64,000 nt of DNA from Chryseobacterium gleum (GCA_945897805.1 CAMDFX010000009.1:1-64000), one strand, 5' to 3'; counted from the first letter of the stretch, positions 17,650 through 26,724 are shown. Numbers and translations: made by a program. The notes: generated by a model from the letters alone, not told the origin.

Positions 17650-20600
17650 TTAATCAACATATTCATTTCTCACCAATCGGTCTTTAATTTCCTGCAAATT
17701 TTGCGCTTTTTTCTCGTTTCTTGCAGCTTTAGCCGTTTCCGTGAAATAGCGGTGACTCGTTAAAAAACCGACTTGAATTTCGTCCCATTTTCTATCACTG
17801 TCGATTTTACCGTACTCGCGAAATTCTCTTCGCAATTTATCGGCAATTTCATGAAAATCTGATCTTCCCAAATAGTCTAAATCCGCGTCACAAATTATTT
17901 CTTCCAAATGATTTTGAGGATTATGTGGAATTTGAGTCACATAAATTAATTCTTTTATTTGCTCAATATGGCTCGAAGAATATCCGAAACTGGGCAATAT
18001 TTCTTCAGCCAAGCGCGCGCCCACAGGTTCGTTATCTTCATAGCTCTCAACAAATCCAGCATCGTGATATGTGGCGGCAGATTTTAGTAAAAATAGTCCT
18101 TCATCTGTAATTCCCTCAGCGAGTGCAAGTCTTTCAATCGCTTGACAAACATCTTTGGTGTGATCAATACAGTGGTAATGTAACTTTGGAGAAAGTTTCT
18201 TTTCCAAAAATTTCATGATATGCTTTTCGGCTTTGTAATAATTGATGCTGCTATAAAAATGCAAATTCATTATTTGCTTGAACTTTTCATTTGGCACCAA
18301 TCCTTTGCCCTCCATCGACAATTCTGGTTTTATGCCTTCTAAGCTGTACATTTCTATGTAACCTTTGCTTTTTGACATCGCTTTTCCCCTGAAAACGCAA
18401 ACAAAATAGGGCTCAATGTACTTGAAGGTATTTCCTGAAATATTTACTTTTCCTGGTTCGCCCAACATTTCCATTCTCTGTGCTTGATTAACTGTGGAGC
18501 CCCAAATGTCGTATTGTAATTTTTCAGAACCAATGACTCCCGCTGTGACTTCGCCCGTATTTATTCCCAAGCGCAAATCCCAAATTACTTCGTTGTTTTT
18601 TTCTCGTTCGAGTCGAAGTGTTTTCACATAATCTTGAATTTGCAATGCAGCAATACAAGCATCAATTGGGTTGGTAATATTTCTTACGGGCACTCCACCT
18701 GCGCACATATATGCATCACCGATGGTTTTAATTTTTTCTAAATTATTTTTGATAATTATCTCATCAAATTTTCTAAAATAAATATCTAATTGATTTACTA
18801 ACTCAGAGGGTTTCATTTTTTCAGCAATCTTTGTGAAACCTACAAAATCTGTAAACATCACAGAAACAGACTTAAACGCCCTAGCTTGGGCTTTGCCTTT
18901 GGTTTTTAATTCTTCATAAGTTGATTCTGGAATAATGTTTTTCAATAGCTTTTCTGTTTTTTCTTTTTCTATTTCTAAAAGTTTTTTCTGTTCTTCTACT
19001 TTGTTTTTCTTTTCTTCAATCGTTCTTTTTTGCTTTTCAATTTTAACATTTTGTTCTCTTATTTCTTTGGTTCTTTCTGCTATTTTGATTTCCAATCGAA
19101 CTTGTTCTCTGCGTTCATTGTCTATTCTTTTTCGAATAAAAACAAAAACGGCCATTCCTATCAGCAGTGTGATAATGATCCAAAACCAGGCAGTTTGCCA
19201 AAAAGGAGTTGCAATCACAATTTCGAGCGTGGCAGGCTCTTCACTCCATTCTCCATTACCTAAACGGGCATAAACCCTCAAAACATATTCCCCAGGTTGC
19301 AAAGAGTTGAAGTGAATTTGATTGAAATTTCCCATAAAAATTTCACCCTCGTCTGAACCTTCAAGCTGATATTTGTAAGAAATTAAATCTGGATTACTCA
19401 AATCTATCGCCATTATTTTGAGTGTAAAACTCCGCTGTCTGTATGACAAATCAATGTGCGAAGTATTTGAAATTGTGGTTTTTAATATTTTTGTGTCATC
19501 ATTTGGTTTGAGCCAATTGGCATCTAATTTTATTTTCGTGAAACTGACTTCAATTTTTCGTGAGACATTGTTTATCGTCTTCGGATTGAAATAGTTAAAC
19601 CCTGAAATGCCTCCGAAAAATAACATGCCTGATTTTGAATTTAAAAATGCTCCTTGGTTAAATTCATTGCTCAAAAGTCCATCAACCTCAGTGAAATTAG
19701 TCGCTTCGTAAGTGAAAATATTGAACTTGGAAATCCCTTTATTCGAACTCAACCATAAGTTCCCTTTGTTGTCATTCAAAATTCCATAAATCACATTGTT
19801 TGGCAGTCCATTTTTCTTGCTGAAAATTTGTGCTTTTTGATTTTTTATGTCCAACCGAATAATTCCTGAACCCATTGTCCCAAGCCAAAAAACATTTTTG
19901 GAGTATTGATTTATGTGCGTGATGTAAGATTTTGAAAGATTTGAAATTACATTGTTGAATTTTGAAGGAACAATGGATAATTTATTTCCATTTATTTTTA
20001 ATTCATTCAGTCCACCAACGCTTGTTGTGAACCAAATTTTGCCGTCTAAATCTTTGTAAATCAACCTGCAAACACCAGGTGCAATTGTTTCATTTTTCTT
20101 TTTTGGATCGTGTTCGAAAACAGTAAATTTATTTTTGCTCCTGTCATAAAGCAGTACTCCGCCTTTGGTGGCTAAGAAATAGAGATTATCTTTCCAAAAA
20201 ACAATGTTGTAAACCCTTTCAAAATTGGATGGATTTGTGATTTTATCAAATTTTATTTTTTCATAATTACAACTGTTTCCATTGATTTTGAGCGCAAAAA
20301 GCCCATCTGTTGCACCAATTAAAAGGCTGTTTTCTGACAAAACATGAATGCTCAAAATGGACGTTTCACCATTGCTTACTTGCCCAAAATTTGGATTACT
20401 TTTAAAGTATTGTTGAAATTTTCCTTTCGATTTATCAAATTTTGAAATTGCATTGTCAGTGGCAACAAAAAGATATTTTGCATTTTTATCTTCTCCAAAA
20501 CACCATACGCTTGGCGAAGGAATTCCTTTACTTAAATCTCCACTTGCGCCGATGCTTAAAAATCCAGCATTGAAGGGGTCAAAACTTCCTAAACCACGAT

Positions 20601-21561
20601 TTGTACCAAGCCAAAAAGTACCTTTTTTGTCTTTAAAAATCACATTTAGATTATTATCAATTAAGCTGTTTTTTTGAAAAATATCATTGGTTGATTGCGT
20701 AATAATTGGTTTTCCAGCTCGAATTTCAATTGAAAAAAATCCTTGCGATTGTGAAGCGATAAAGAATCGACTGTCCGATTCAATTTCAAGGTCTGAAACA
20801 TCTAGTAATCCATAGTTTTTATCCAATAAAGTAAGGTATTCTACCGCATTTTTTGATCTATAATCCAAGAAATAAAGACCTTGATTAGAACCAATCATCC
20901 AAGAACCATTTTCGAGTTCACGCATTGTATTGACGCGAACAAAACTGCCTTTTTTGCCAGCAATTTTGATTGGAGAAGCTTTTTTGGTTTTGATGTCAAG
21001 TGCAAAAAGTCCTTTATCTTCAGTGCTCACAAAAATTTCGTGGTTGTTTTTAACTGCCAAAAACTTGATTTTAATGGAAGGTAAATTGGTTTTTAAACTT
21101 TGGATTTGTTTGCCGTTTTTTTTCAGGAAATACAGTCCGCTTGCCGCACTTCCGAACCAAATATTTCCCTGATTGTCTTCAACCAAACTTTCGATTTGCA
21201 GTGCTATATTTCCTTTTACTTGAAAGGTCTTAAAAACTTCAAGCAATGGGTCATAGCGCGTTAAACCGTTTGCAGTTCCAAACCAAAGTTTTCCATCTTT
21301 TGTTTTAATGGATGAATGAATGTAATCATTTTCAATTCCCTCAATTTTATCAGAAGTGAAGTTTTCAAAACTTTGCCCGTCAAATCGATTTAAACCATCT
21401 TGTGTACCAATCCAAAGTGTACCAATATCATCTTGAATAATAGTGGTAATAGCACTTTGAGATAATCCATCATTGATCGTGTAATTTCTGAAACGGTAAT
21501 TATTTTGAGCAATAATTTGACCAAATGCAGTGATGAATAATATGAAAAGCAGTTTTTTCAT
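17650..21561 (-). CDS. Propeller-sensor adenylate cyclase with C-terminal HD domain
   Basis: A 1303-residue fusion. It has a signal peptide (1-18), two seven-bladed-type two-component propeller repeats (about 20-690, DGLSQSAITTIIQD and IWFTTS-type blades), a Y_Y_Y domain (about 704-782), one membrane span (about 787-811), a coiled coil (815-890), a class III cyclase domain (about 895-1060) and an HD domain (about 1125-1290). In the cyclase, both metal Asp (FTDFVGFT, IGDAYM), the adenine-selecting Lys (EKIKTIGD) and Asp (YDIWGS), and the transition-state Asn/Arg (TVNQAQR) are present, so it should make cAMP. The HD motif is H...HD...D (DHTKD, TYHDAG, CDADLDYL). A periplasmic sensor thus faces a cytoplasmic cyclase plus a putative phosphohydrolase. 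Confidence 0.9.
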   Translation of the reverse strand: MKKLLFILFITAFGQIIAQNNYRFRNYTINDGLSQSAITTIIQDDIGTLWIGTQDGLNRFDGQSFENFTSDKIEGIENDYIHSSIKTKDGKLWFGTANGLTRYDPLLEVFKTFQVKGNIALQIESLVEDNQGNIWFGSAASGLYFLKKNGKQIQSLKTNLPSIKIKFLAVKNNHEIFVSTEDKGLFALDIKTKKASPIKIAGKKGSFVRVNTMRELENGSWMIGSNQGLYFLDYRSKNAVEYLTLLDKNYGLLDVSDLEIESDSRFFIASQSQGFFSIEIRAGKPIITQSTNDIFQKNSLIDNNLNVIFKDKKGTFWLGTNRGLGSFDPFNAGFLSIGASGDLSKGIPSPSVWCFGEDKNAKYLFVATDNAISKFDKSKGKFQQYFKSNPNFGQVSNGETSILSIHVLSENSLLIGATDGLFALKINGNSCNYEKIKFDKITNPSNFERVYNIVFWKDNLYFLATKGGVLLYDRSKNKFTVFEHDPKKKNETIAPGVCRLIYKDLDGKIWFTTSVGGLNELKINGNKLSIVPSKFNNVISNLSKSYITHINQYSKNVFWLGTMGSGIIRLDIKNQKAQIFSKKNGLPNNVIYGILNDNKGNLWLSSNKGISKFNIFTYEATNFTEVDGLLSNEFNQGAFLNSKSGMLFFGGISGFNYFNPKTINNVSRKIEVSFTKIKLDANWLKPNDDTKILKTTISNTSHIDLSYRQRSFTLKIMAIDLSNPDLISYKYQLEGSDEGEIFMGNFNQIHFNSLQPGEYVLRVYARLGNGEWSEEPATLEIVIATPFWQTAWFWIIITLLIGMAVFVFIRKRIDNERREQVRLEIKIAERTKEIREQNVKIEKQKRTIEEKKNKVEEQKKLLEIEKEKTEKLLKNIIPESTYEELKTKGKAQARAFKSVSVMFTDFVGFTKIAEKMKPSELVNQLDIYFRKFDEIIIKNNLEKIKTIGDAYMCAGGVPVRNITNPIDACIAALQIQDYVKTLRLEREKNNEVIWDLRLGINTGEVTAGVIGSEKLQYDIWGSTVNQAQRMEMLGEPGKVNISGNTFKYIEPYFVCVFRGKAMSKSKGYIEMYSLEGIKPELSMEGKGLVPNEKFKQIMNLHFYSSINYYKAEKHIMKFLEKKLSPKLHYHCIDHTKDVCQAIERLALAEGITDEGLFLLKSAATYHDAGFVESYEDNEPVGARLAEEILPSFGYSSSHIEQIKELIYVTQIPHNPQNHLEEIICDADLDYLGRSDFHEIADKLRREFREYGKIDSDRKWDEIQVGFLTSHRYFTETAKAARNEKKAQNLQEIKDRLVRNEYVD

Positions 21562-21667
21562 TTACTTCAAAATTAATAAACTCACTTTGAAATTACACTT
21601 TAATTTGCAATTATTGTTTATTAAGTGGAAGCGCTTGAGAATACATGATAGATTTAAACAATAAAAG

Positions 21668-21699
21668 AAGCCACTAAAAACCGAGGATTTTAGTGGCTT
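21668..21699 (-). terminator. Terminator of tryptophan dioxygenase gene
   Basis: A 12-bp perfect stem, AAGCCACTAAAA / TTTTAGTGGCTT, with an 8-base loop, 40 bases after the stop of the minus-strand dioxygenase gene and before the cyclase gene. The terminator of der uses the same GCCACT stem. Confidence 0.8.
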
Positions 21700-21738
21700 A
21701 CTAAGATTTGCAATTTAAAAATTGATAAGTTAACTTTA

Positions 21739-22701
21739 TTATATTTTTGGATCAGCCAAAACATTATCTACCCACGATTTTCCCCAGACAGCAATTTCAT
21801 CTTCAGACCAAATGGCTGGATAGAAAATTCTTTTTTGAAATCTTGGAGGCAAATATTCTTGCCAGTTTGTGCCACCTGTTGCAGCTACATCTGACGATTT
21901 CATTTGCAAATATCTTACAGCAGATTTATAATGTGCCAATGGCCAATTTACGTTTACGTTGATGTCATTTTGTTTTAACGCCAGAATGATTTGAGGATTT
22001 TTTTGCTCTTCGTCAGTCAATCTCAAATAGGCTTGCCAGAGATTTGTTTTTCTGTTTATTTTCGCCAACGTGATGAATTCATCTTTGTATTTAGCTTCAA
22101 ATTCAATCAAGGTCAAGGTTTTGGTTCCCGTTGCTAATTCTGTAGCGCCTTCTTTCCAATAAATTTGTTCAAACATCGCTTCAATGTCTTCAGAATTGAC
22201 AAACATAGCACGTTTATCTTTGTGAACTAAGTTTATAAATTCTGTTGAATACATTTCAATTTTTCTATACTGCGCCGATTGAAAACCACTCGCAGGAAGC
22301 AACGACATTCTGAATTTCAGAAATTGTTCTTTTTCCATGCCGTCAATCATGATTTGAAAACTGGTTGTCAACGCTTCAAAATATCGATTGATTCTTGTAA
22401 GTCTTTCCAAGAAAAATTTTCCGGTCAACGTTTGGTGATTTCCTATTTGTTCAAATTCATGTAATGCCAAATTGAAATACAATTCAGTAATTTGGTGATA
22501 CATGATAAAAATCTTTTCATCAGGAAAATTGGTGCGTGGATTTTGCAAGCCAAGCAAGCTGTCTAATTGAATGTATTCCCAGTATTTAACTGAATCGGCA
22601 TACAATAAACCATCCAAATAGGCATTCAAATCTTGCCCAATTAGGGCGTACTTTTCTTGCAATTTTTCAAGTCGTTCTTTTAATTCTGGTGTTATTTCCA
22701 T
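21739..22701 (-). CDS. Tryptophan 2,3-dioxygenase family protein
   Basis: A 320-residue heme dioxygenase-family protein. The diagnostic segments are MYHQITELYFNLALHE (about residue 67, holding the family's heme-ligand His region) and FRMSLLPASGFQSAQYRKIE (about 128). TDO opens the indole ring of L-tryptophan to N-formylkynurenine, the first step of the kynurenine route. No other kynurenine gene is adjacent. The family's residues in these motifs are mostly kept, but the W of ELWF is Y here. It lies downstream of the DUF3108 gene on the same strand, separated by a hairpin. Confidence 0.85.
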   Translation of the reverse strand: MEITPELKERLEKLQEKYALIGQDLNAYLDGLLYADSVKYWEYIQLDSLLGLQNPRTNFPDEKIFIMYHQITELYFNLALHEFEQIGNHQTLTGKFFLERLTRINRYFEALTTSFQIMIDGMEKEQFLKFRMSLLPASGFQSAQYRKIEMYSTEFINLVHKDKRAMFVNSEDIEAMFEQIYWKEGATELATGTKTLTLIEFEAKYKDEFITLAKINRKTNLWQAYLRLTDEEQKNPQIILALKQNDINVNVNWPLAHYKSAVRYLQMKSSDVAATGGTNWQEYLPPRFQKRIFYPAIWSEDEIAVWGKSWVDNVLADPKI

Positions 22702-22815
22702 TGTAAATGTTTCACAAGAGCAAATATAAACTTTACAACGACACTAAAATAGATAATTTTTGTTCAGAATTTAACATCCGTTAAATTTATTTGATTATCA
22801 ATTGTTTAAAACAAA

Positions 22816-22841
22816 AAATGACGCCTTTTTAAACGTCATTT
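22816..22841 (-). terminator. Terminator of DUF3108 gene
   Basis: The stem AAATGACG / CGTCATTT with a T/A-rich loop lies 24 bases after the stop of the minus-strand DUF3108 gene. Confidence 0.6.
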
Positions 22842-22864
22842 CTCAATTTTGTTAAAATTTGAAC

Positions 22865-23659
22865 TTATTTTACTTTGTTTATTTCGTGTTTTAATCCTTC
22901 CCATTCCACCAAGTGAAGTTTAACTGTACCCACAGGAATTTTGGCACGAATAAAAATTGGAATGCGATTTTCGTCGTTGGTCACCCAAAAATTGACATCG
23001 TTTTCGCTTTCAAAATACCTTCCTTTTTGGACTACTGGAACAAATTTCTTGCAATTGAATTTTCCTTTGCGGATGTGAATCACTTCATCTCCAACAAATT
23101 TGATTTTCAAAGGCCAAATTTCATCGTCCATGAAACACTTGAATTCAACGACATCACCAACCTTCATTTTTTTGAAATCCAAGGTTCTGGCGTAATAAAA
23201 AGAAGAAACCATATCTTGAATCGCCAAAGGAACTGTAAATTCTTTGCCTTTTCCATTGTTGACTTTCAGTTTGTCGTGTTTGAAAGTATAATCTTGTGTC
23301 ACTTTGTGTCCACCTTCATCTACCCTGCGCACAAATTGCCAGGGAAAAACGCCTTTTTTGTCGATGTAACTTTCATATACATCGTTGACTTTAAAGAAAG
23401 TATTGAAACCTCCCAAAGTTCTTCCCGTTCCTTTCATATGCAACAATTCTCTTTCGCCTGCTTTTTTGGTTGTTTTCTTAACTTCCAACACCGCTTCTCC
23501 GGCATCTACAAAACCATAAGTTATTCGATACCTCAATTTTTCTCCTGCTTGAAATGCTTTGTTTGTAATTGTTGGATATGTCACAACAGAAGTGCTGCTT
23601 GTCATTCCGAATACAAACGCAACCAAACTAACTGCAAAAAACCATCTTTTCATAATCAT
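22865..23659 (-). CDS. DUF3108 secreted protein
   Basis: A 264-residue protein with a signal peptide (MKRWFFAVSLVAFVFGM; the second ATG at 23653 is an equally good start). The mature sequence matches DUF3108: FQAGEKLRYRITYGFVDAGEA near the start, DVYESYIDKKGVFPWQFVRRV, and a C-terminal PVGTVKLHLVEWEG. The family is periplasmic, widespread in Bacteroidota and Proteobacteria, and of unknown function. It is separated by a terminator-like hairpin from the dioxygenase gene downstream. Confidence 0.82.
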   Translation of the reverse strand: MIMKRWFFAVSLVAFVFGMTSSTSVVTYPTITNKAFQAGEKLRYRITYGFVDAGEAVLEVKKTTKKAGERELLHMKGTGRTLGGFNTFFKVNDVYESYIDKKGVFPWQFVRRVDEGGHKVTQDYTFKHDKLKVNNGKGKEFTVPLAIQDMVSSFYYARTLDFKKMKVGDVVEFKCFMDDEIWPLKIKFVGDEVIHIRKGKFNCKKFVPVVQKGRYFESENDVNFWVTNDENRIPIFIRAKIPVGTVKLHLVEWEGLKHEINKVK

Positions 23660-23848
23660 AGATTTTAGATTAAAATCTGTAAAACAAAGTACATGCCAGA
23701 AAATAATTTTTTAGTTTGGTGAAGTAATTTAATATAAAAACTTCATTCTATTCAATTTGTTGTAGGTAGATTTTAATTTAACATTTTTAGTTTTAGAAAA
23801 TTAGGTGGCTTTCCACCAAAAGTCATGTTTACTGCTGGAGTGCTGGCG

Positions 23849-23856
23849 TAATTTTG
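23849..23856 (+). promoter_or_regulatory. Candidate -7 box TAATTTTG for DUF465 gene
   Basis: An exact TAnnTTTG match, 23 bases upstream of the ATG at 23880. Sequence match only. Confidence 0.5.
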
Positions 23857-23879
23857 TATCAAATCAATAAGATGTAAAA

Positions 23880-24110
23880 ATGGAAAAGCACGATCTTCGC
23901 CATGAGTTTCCTGAATTGGAACAAAAAATTCATGAATTAAAAGTTTCTGACAATCATTTCAGAAAATTGTTTGAACTATACGACGAGGTGAACCACGCAA
24001 CACACAGAATTGAAACTGGTGGAGAAGTGGCCTCAGATGAAGTTTTGAATGATTATCGTATGAAAAGAGTTCATTTGAAAGATGAACTTTACAAAATATT
24101 GACACAATAA
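23880..24110 (+). CDS. DUF465 (YdcH-like) small protein
   Basis: A 76-residue all-helical protein: HEFPELEQKIHELKVSDNHF followed by FRKLFELYDEVNHATHRIE and KDELYKIL, the classic DUF465/YdcH hairpin of two helices. Molecular function is unknown. It is a single gene with its own -7 box and a strong terminator. Confidence 0.85.
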   Translation: MEKHDLRHEFPELEQKIHELKVSDNHFRKLFELYDEVNHATHRIETGGEVASDEVLNDYRMKRVHLKDELYKILTQ

Positions 24111-24200
24111 GTCAAAAGCGCTGACCTTGAAGAATGAATTTTAGTAGTTATCAAATTCAATGGCAAGGTTTTCTAAGCATCAGTAGTATAATTAGTGTAA

Positions 24201-24235
24201 AAAAAGGGTCTCGTCAATTTGGCGAGACCTTTTTA
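24201..24235. terminator. Bidirectional terminator
   Basis: The stem GGTCTCG / CGAGACC (24207-24213, 24223-24229) is flanked by A5 on the left and T5 on the right, so it can terminate both the DUF465 gene (+) and the rhodanese-thioredoxin gene (-). Confidence 0.85.
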
Positions 24236-24259
24236 AACTATTTTAATCTTTAAGCTTTT

Positions 24260-24979
24260 TTATTTCAACTTTTCAATTTCAGAAACCATCGTTGCTTTTT
24301 CTGTAAAGCCAAGGTTATTCCAAGCCAATTTTTGGTTTTTATATAATTGAATGACAGGTAATCCTTCGATTTTCATGGCTGCGCACAATGCTGGATTGGC
24401 GTCTGCATCGATGCGAACAATTACCACTTGATCAGCCATTTCTTTGGAGATTTCATCCAAGGAAGGTTTCATTTTTTTGCAAGGTGCGCACCATTCTGCG
24501 TAAAAGTCAATCAAAACAATTTTGTCTGTTTGCAACAATTTGTCAAAATCTGCTTTGCTCATTCCTGCTGAAACAATTTTATTGTCAGTCGTTTCTGGCA
24601 ATTTAGCACTGCGCCATTGCATCATGCCGCCTTCCATTTCATAGACTTCTTTGAATCCTTGAGAACGCATTTGACTTGCCGCCGAACCACTTCTTCCGCC
24701 GCTTAGGCAATAAACCAAAATCGGTTGCGACTTGTCAAATTTCGAAATTTGCGCATCAAAATCACTTCCATTCCAATTGATGTTTCTGGCGTTTTGAAGG
24801 TGTCCATTGGCAAATTCTTCAGGAGAACGAACATCGATAATTGGCGCGCTTGGAAGTTCTTTGATTTTAGCGGCAAACCCAGTAGCAGCCAAAACTGTTT
24901 TGGTATTTTGCGATTGTCCGTTAGAGCATGCTGCGAAAAGCAATGCGGTTACAAATAAGAAAGGGAAAAGATTTTTCAT
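24260..24979 (-). CDS. Rhodanese-thioredoxin fusion lipoprotein
   Basis: A 239-residue protein with a lipoprotein signal (LFVTALLFAACSNG). The rhodanese domain (about 35-125) has the active-site loop CLSGGRSG, and the thioredoxin domain (about 135-239) has WCAPCKK and the cis-Pro segment GLPVIQLYK. Tethered in the periplasm, it could move sulfane sulfur onto or off thiols, or reduce disulfides. It is the last gene of the minus-strand sulfur/redox cluster, 44 bases after the DUF983 gene. Confidence 0.9.
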   Translation of the reverse strand: MKNLFPFLFVTALLFAACSNGQSQNTKTVLAATGFAAKIKELPSAPIIDVRSPEEFANGHLQNARNINWNGSDFDAQISKFDKSQPILVYCLSGGRSGSAASQMRSQGFKEVYEMEGGMMQWRSAKLPETTDNKIVSAGMSKADFDKLLQTDKIVLIDFYAEWCAPCKKMKPSLDEISKEMADQVVIVRIDADANPALCAAMKIEGLPVIQLYKNQKLAWNNLGFTEKATMVSEIEKLK

Positions 24980-25023
24980 GGAATATAAAATTGATTTTTA
25001 GAATTTTGACTCGTTGAAATACA

Positions 25024-25413
25024 TTAATTTTTGGCCTCTTGTAAAAGCGATTCTTTGTCAAATTTAGTAAAAAAGTTGATCCAAATCAATCGTGACCAGC
25101 GGTAAGTAAGTGGAACAGAAACAATCATTGCGGTTACCAAAAAAGTCATGTATTGCCAAGTTTCTGAATGAATCCACAAATTATCAATCACAAAAGAAGA
25201 GATAAAAAGTGCTGACATCAGTGCATAACTTACATACATCGCACCGAAGAAAAACCCAGGTTCTTTCTCGTATTTTACATCGCAAACGCTGCAATGTTCG
25301 TGCATTTTGTCAAACTTTTTTAAGTTGTAAGGATTTTTGTAGATAAAAACATCTCCTTGGTGACATTTCGCACATTTGTTTCTTACGACAGAATATACAA
25401 TATCTTTAATCAT
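25024..25413 (-). CDS. DUF983 membrane protein with zinc-ribbon-like N-terminus
   Basis: A 129-residue protein whose N-terminus carries two CxxC pairs (CAKCHQGD, CSVCDVKYE), followed by the DUF983 signature EPGFFFGAMYVSYAL and two membrane spans (about 50-75 and 85-110). The family occurs in Bacteroidota and alpha-Proteobacteria, and its function is unknown; the Cys pairs suggest metal binding. It starts 7 bases downstream of the small Cys-rich membrane gene, within the sulfur/redox cluster. Confidence 0.82.
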   Translation of the reverse strand: MIKDIVYSVVRNKCAKCHQGDVFIYKNPYNLKKFDKMHEHCSVCDVKYEKEPGFFFGAMYVSYALMSALFISSFVIDNLWIHSETWQYMTFLVTAMIVSVPLTYRWSRLIWINFFTKFDKESLLQEAKN

Positions 25414-25420
25414 GGCAATT

Positions 25421-25672
25421 TTATTTTACTTCTTCGAAAATGACTTCGTTGCTTGATTCATTAGAATGATTTTGGGGAACTGAACAATTTCCTGTACTGC
25501 AACTTCCACCAGTGCTGCAACCAACATTGGCAAATGCCTGATAGAGAAAAAAGAGTGCGATAAATCCAGTGAATGCGTCCCAGTGTTGAATTGCTTCAAT
25601 CGCAATGTAAATTCCGAGCGCTAAGCGAATAGATCGCATCCAATGCCAATTCCTCAAAAGTGCTGAAATCAT
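25421..25672 (-). CDS. Small membrane protein with Cys-rich motif
   Basis: The start at 25672 (MISALLRNWHWMRSIRLALG) overlaps the stop of the upstream rhodanese by ATGA and gives 83 residues; longer reading is out of register with the rhodanese. It has one or two membrane segments, followed by VGCSTGGSCSTGNC. The same VGCxxGxC pattern occurs in the DUF6132 protein of this cluster. It resembles the DUF2892/YgaP-type membrane partner of rhodaneses. A role in handling sulfane sulfur or metal is inference. Confidence 0.78.
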   Translation of the reverse strand: MISALLRNWHWMRSIRLALGIYIAIEAIQHWDAFTGFIALFFLYQAFANVGCSTGGSCSTGNCSVPQNHSNESSNEVIFEEVK

Positions 25673-25986
25673 GAGATTTTGTTTTGTAAACTCATCCAGC
25701 TTCCACCATTGTGAACAACAGCGTAACCTTTTGATTTTAAAATTCCTTTCGCACTTGCGCTTCTCATTCCAGAGGCGCAACAAGTGATGATAGGAAGGTT
25801 TTTGTTTGCTAATTTCGATAAATTACTTCCCAAAGCATCGACAGGAATGTTGATTGAATTTCGGATATGTCCTCCCGCATATTCAGCTTTAGATCTCACA
25901 TCCACGATAATTGCACCTTGTTTTACCAAGGCTTTGTAATCTACTTTCGGACCAAATCCAAGCAAATTTTTGATTGCTGTTAACAT
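25669..25986 (-). CDS. Single-domain rhodanese
   Basis: A 105-residue rhodanese domain: IIVDVRSKAEYAGGHIRNSINIP, then the active-site loop CCASGMRS and the closing GYAVVHNGGSW. No signal peptide, so it is cytoplasmic. Its stop overlaps the next gene's start. A second rhodanese with the same CCASGxRS loop lies just upstream at 26000, which suggests a local duplication. Confidence 0.9.
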   Translation of the reverse strand: MLTAIKNLLGFGPKVDYKALVKQGAIIVDVRSKAEYAGGHIRNSINIPVDALGSNLSKLANKNLPIITCCASGMRSASAKGILKSKGYAVVHNGGSWMSLQNKIS

Positions 25987-25999
25987 AACTTAGATGGTA

Positions 26000-26284
26000 T
26001 TAAATTGTTTGAGATTGAAAATAATTTACTTCCAACCAAGAACCGCCATTGTAGCATTCGATTCCTTGTTGTGATAACATTTGTGTTGCCATTCCGCTTC
26101 TGTTTCCAGATGCACAGCAAAGGATTAAGGGAGACTCCATCGCTTGGAATTCTTCTAATCTTGCGCCTACTTCTTGCAAAGGAATGTTGATTGAACCAGC
26201 AACGTGTCCGCCTCTGTATTCTTCAATTGAACGTACATCGACGATTGTTCCTTTTTTTTCTTTGATGATGTTTTCGATGTTCAT
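26000..26284 (-). CDS. Single-domain rhodanese (paralogue)
   Basis: A 94-residue rhodanese: TIVDVRSIEEYRGGHVAGSINIP, active-site loop CCASGNRSG, closing ECYNGGSWLEV. It is closely similar to the rhodanese 13 bases downstream. Both are on the minus strand between DUF6132 and the Cys-rich membrane protein. It likely carries persulfide sulfur. Confidence 0.9.
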   Translation of the reverse strand: MNIENIIKEKKGTIVDVRSIEEYRGGHVAGSINIPLQEVGARLEEFQAMESPLILCCASGNRSGMATQMLSQQGIECYNGGSWLEVNYFQSQTI

Positions 26285-26303
26285 GATGCGACTGTATTTG
26301 TAT

Positions 26304-26495
26304 TTATGATTTTTTGATAAAATTGCTGAATAATAATCCGCCCATAAATGCGCCGTACAAAGTGCTATTCAATGGTTTCGAAGTAATTGCACAGGTTCCG
26401 CTTGCACATCCGACATAGTAGTAGTAGATAAAACCACCCAATGCGCCAACGGCAGCACCAATGAGAACGAGCTTATATTTGAGGATAAAATTCAT
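26304..26495 (-). CDS. DUF6132-type small membrane protein
   Basis: A 63-residue protein with a first membrane span (LVLIGAAVGALGGFIYYYY), the motif VGCASGTCAITSKP and a second span (LYGAFMGGLLFSN). This matches the small Bacteroidota family DUF6132. Its start codon abuts the stop of the DUF2892 gene, so both are in one operon. The GCxxGxC motif parallels the one at 25421. Confidence 0.82.
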   Translation of the reverse strand: MNFILKYKLVLIGAAVGALGGFIYYYYVGCASGTCAITSKPLNSTLYGAFMGGLLFSNFIKKS

Positions 26496-26699
26496 TTATT
26501 TATTTTTGCGTGTTGAGATTCCAAAAGGAAGATACAAAGGACAAAAACTGATGAAGCTTGTCAATAAGAAAACTCCTCCAAGCACTAACAAAACAATTCC
26601 CAATGTTCCAGAAATTACTTTGGTGAAAAATAAAATTGCGATTACTGCTGCGATGATTGCTCTGAGCACTCTATCGACATTTCCCATATTTGCTTTCAT
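26496..26699 (-). CDS. DUF2892 (YgaP-type) membrane protein
   Basis: The ATG at 26699 (MKANMGNVDRVLRAIIA) is the natural start for this 67-residue protein: MGNxDRxLR is the DUF2892 opening, followed by two spans and CPLYLPFGIST, the usual C-P-x-Y-x-P-x-G-x-S-T close. DUF2892 proteins are found with, or fused to, rhodaneses (as in YgaP). It is the first gene of the operon after the Crp-type box. Confidence 0.88.
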   Translation of the reverse strand: MKANMGNVDRVLRAIIAAVIAILFFTKVISGTLGIVLLVLGGVFLLTSFISFCPLYLPFGISTRKNK

Positions 26700-26724
26700 A
26701 ACTTGATTGTTTGAATGTGTGATA

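Noticed and set aside
22913-23668. Long 251-codon plus-strand frame opposite the DUF3108 gene
   Set aside because: Its sequence is low-complexity, Phe/Asn/His-rich, as expected of antisense reading; the minus-strand protein has a signal peptide and a known domain.
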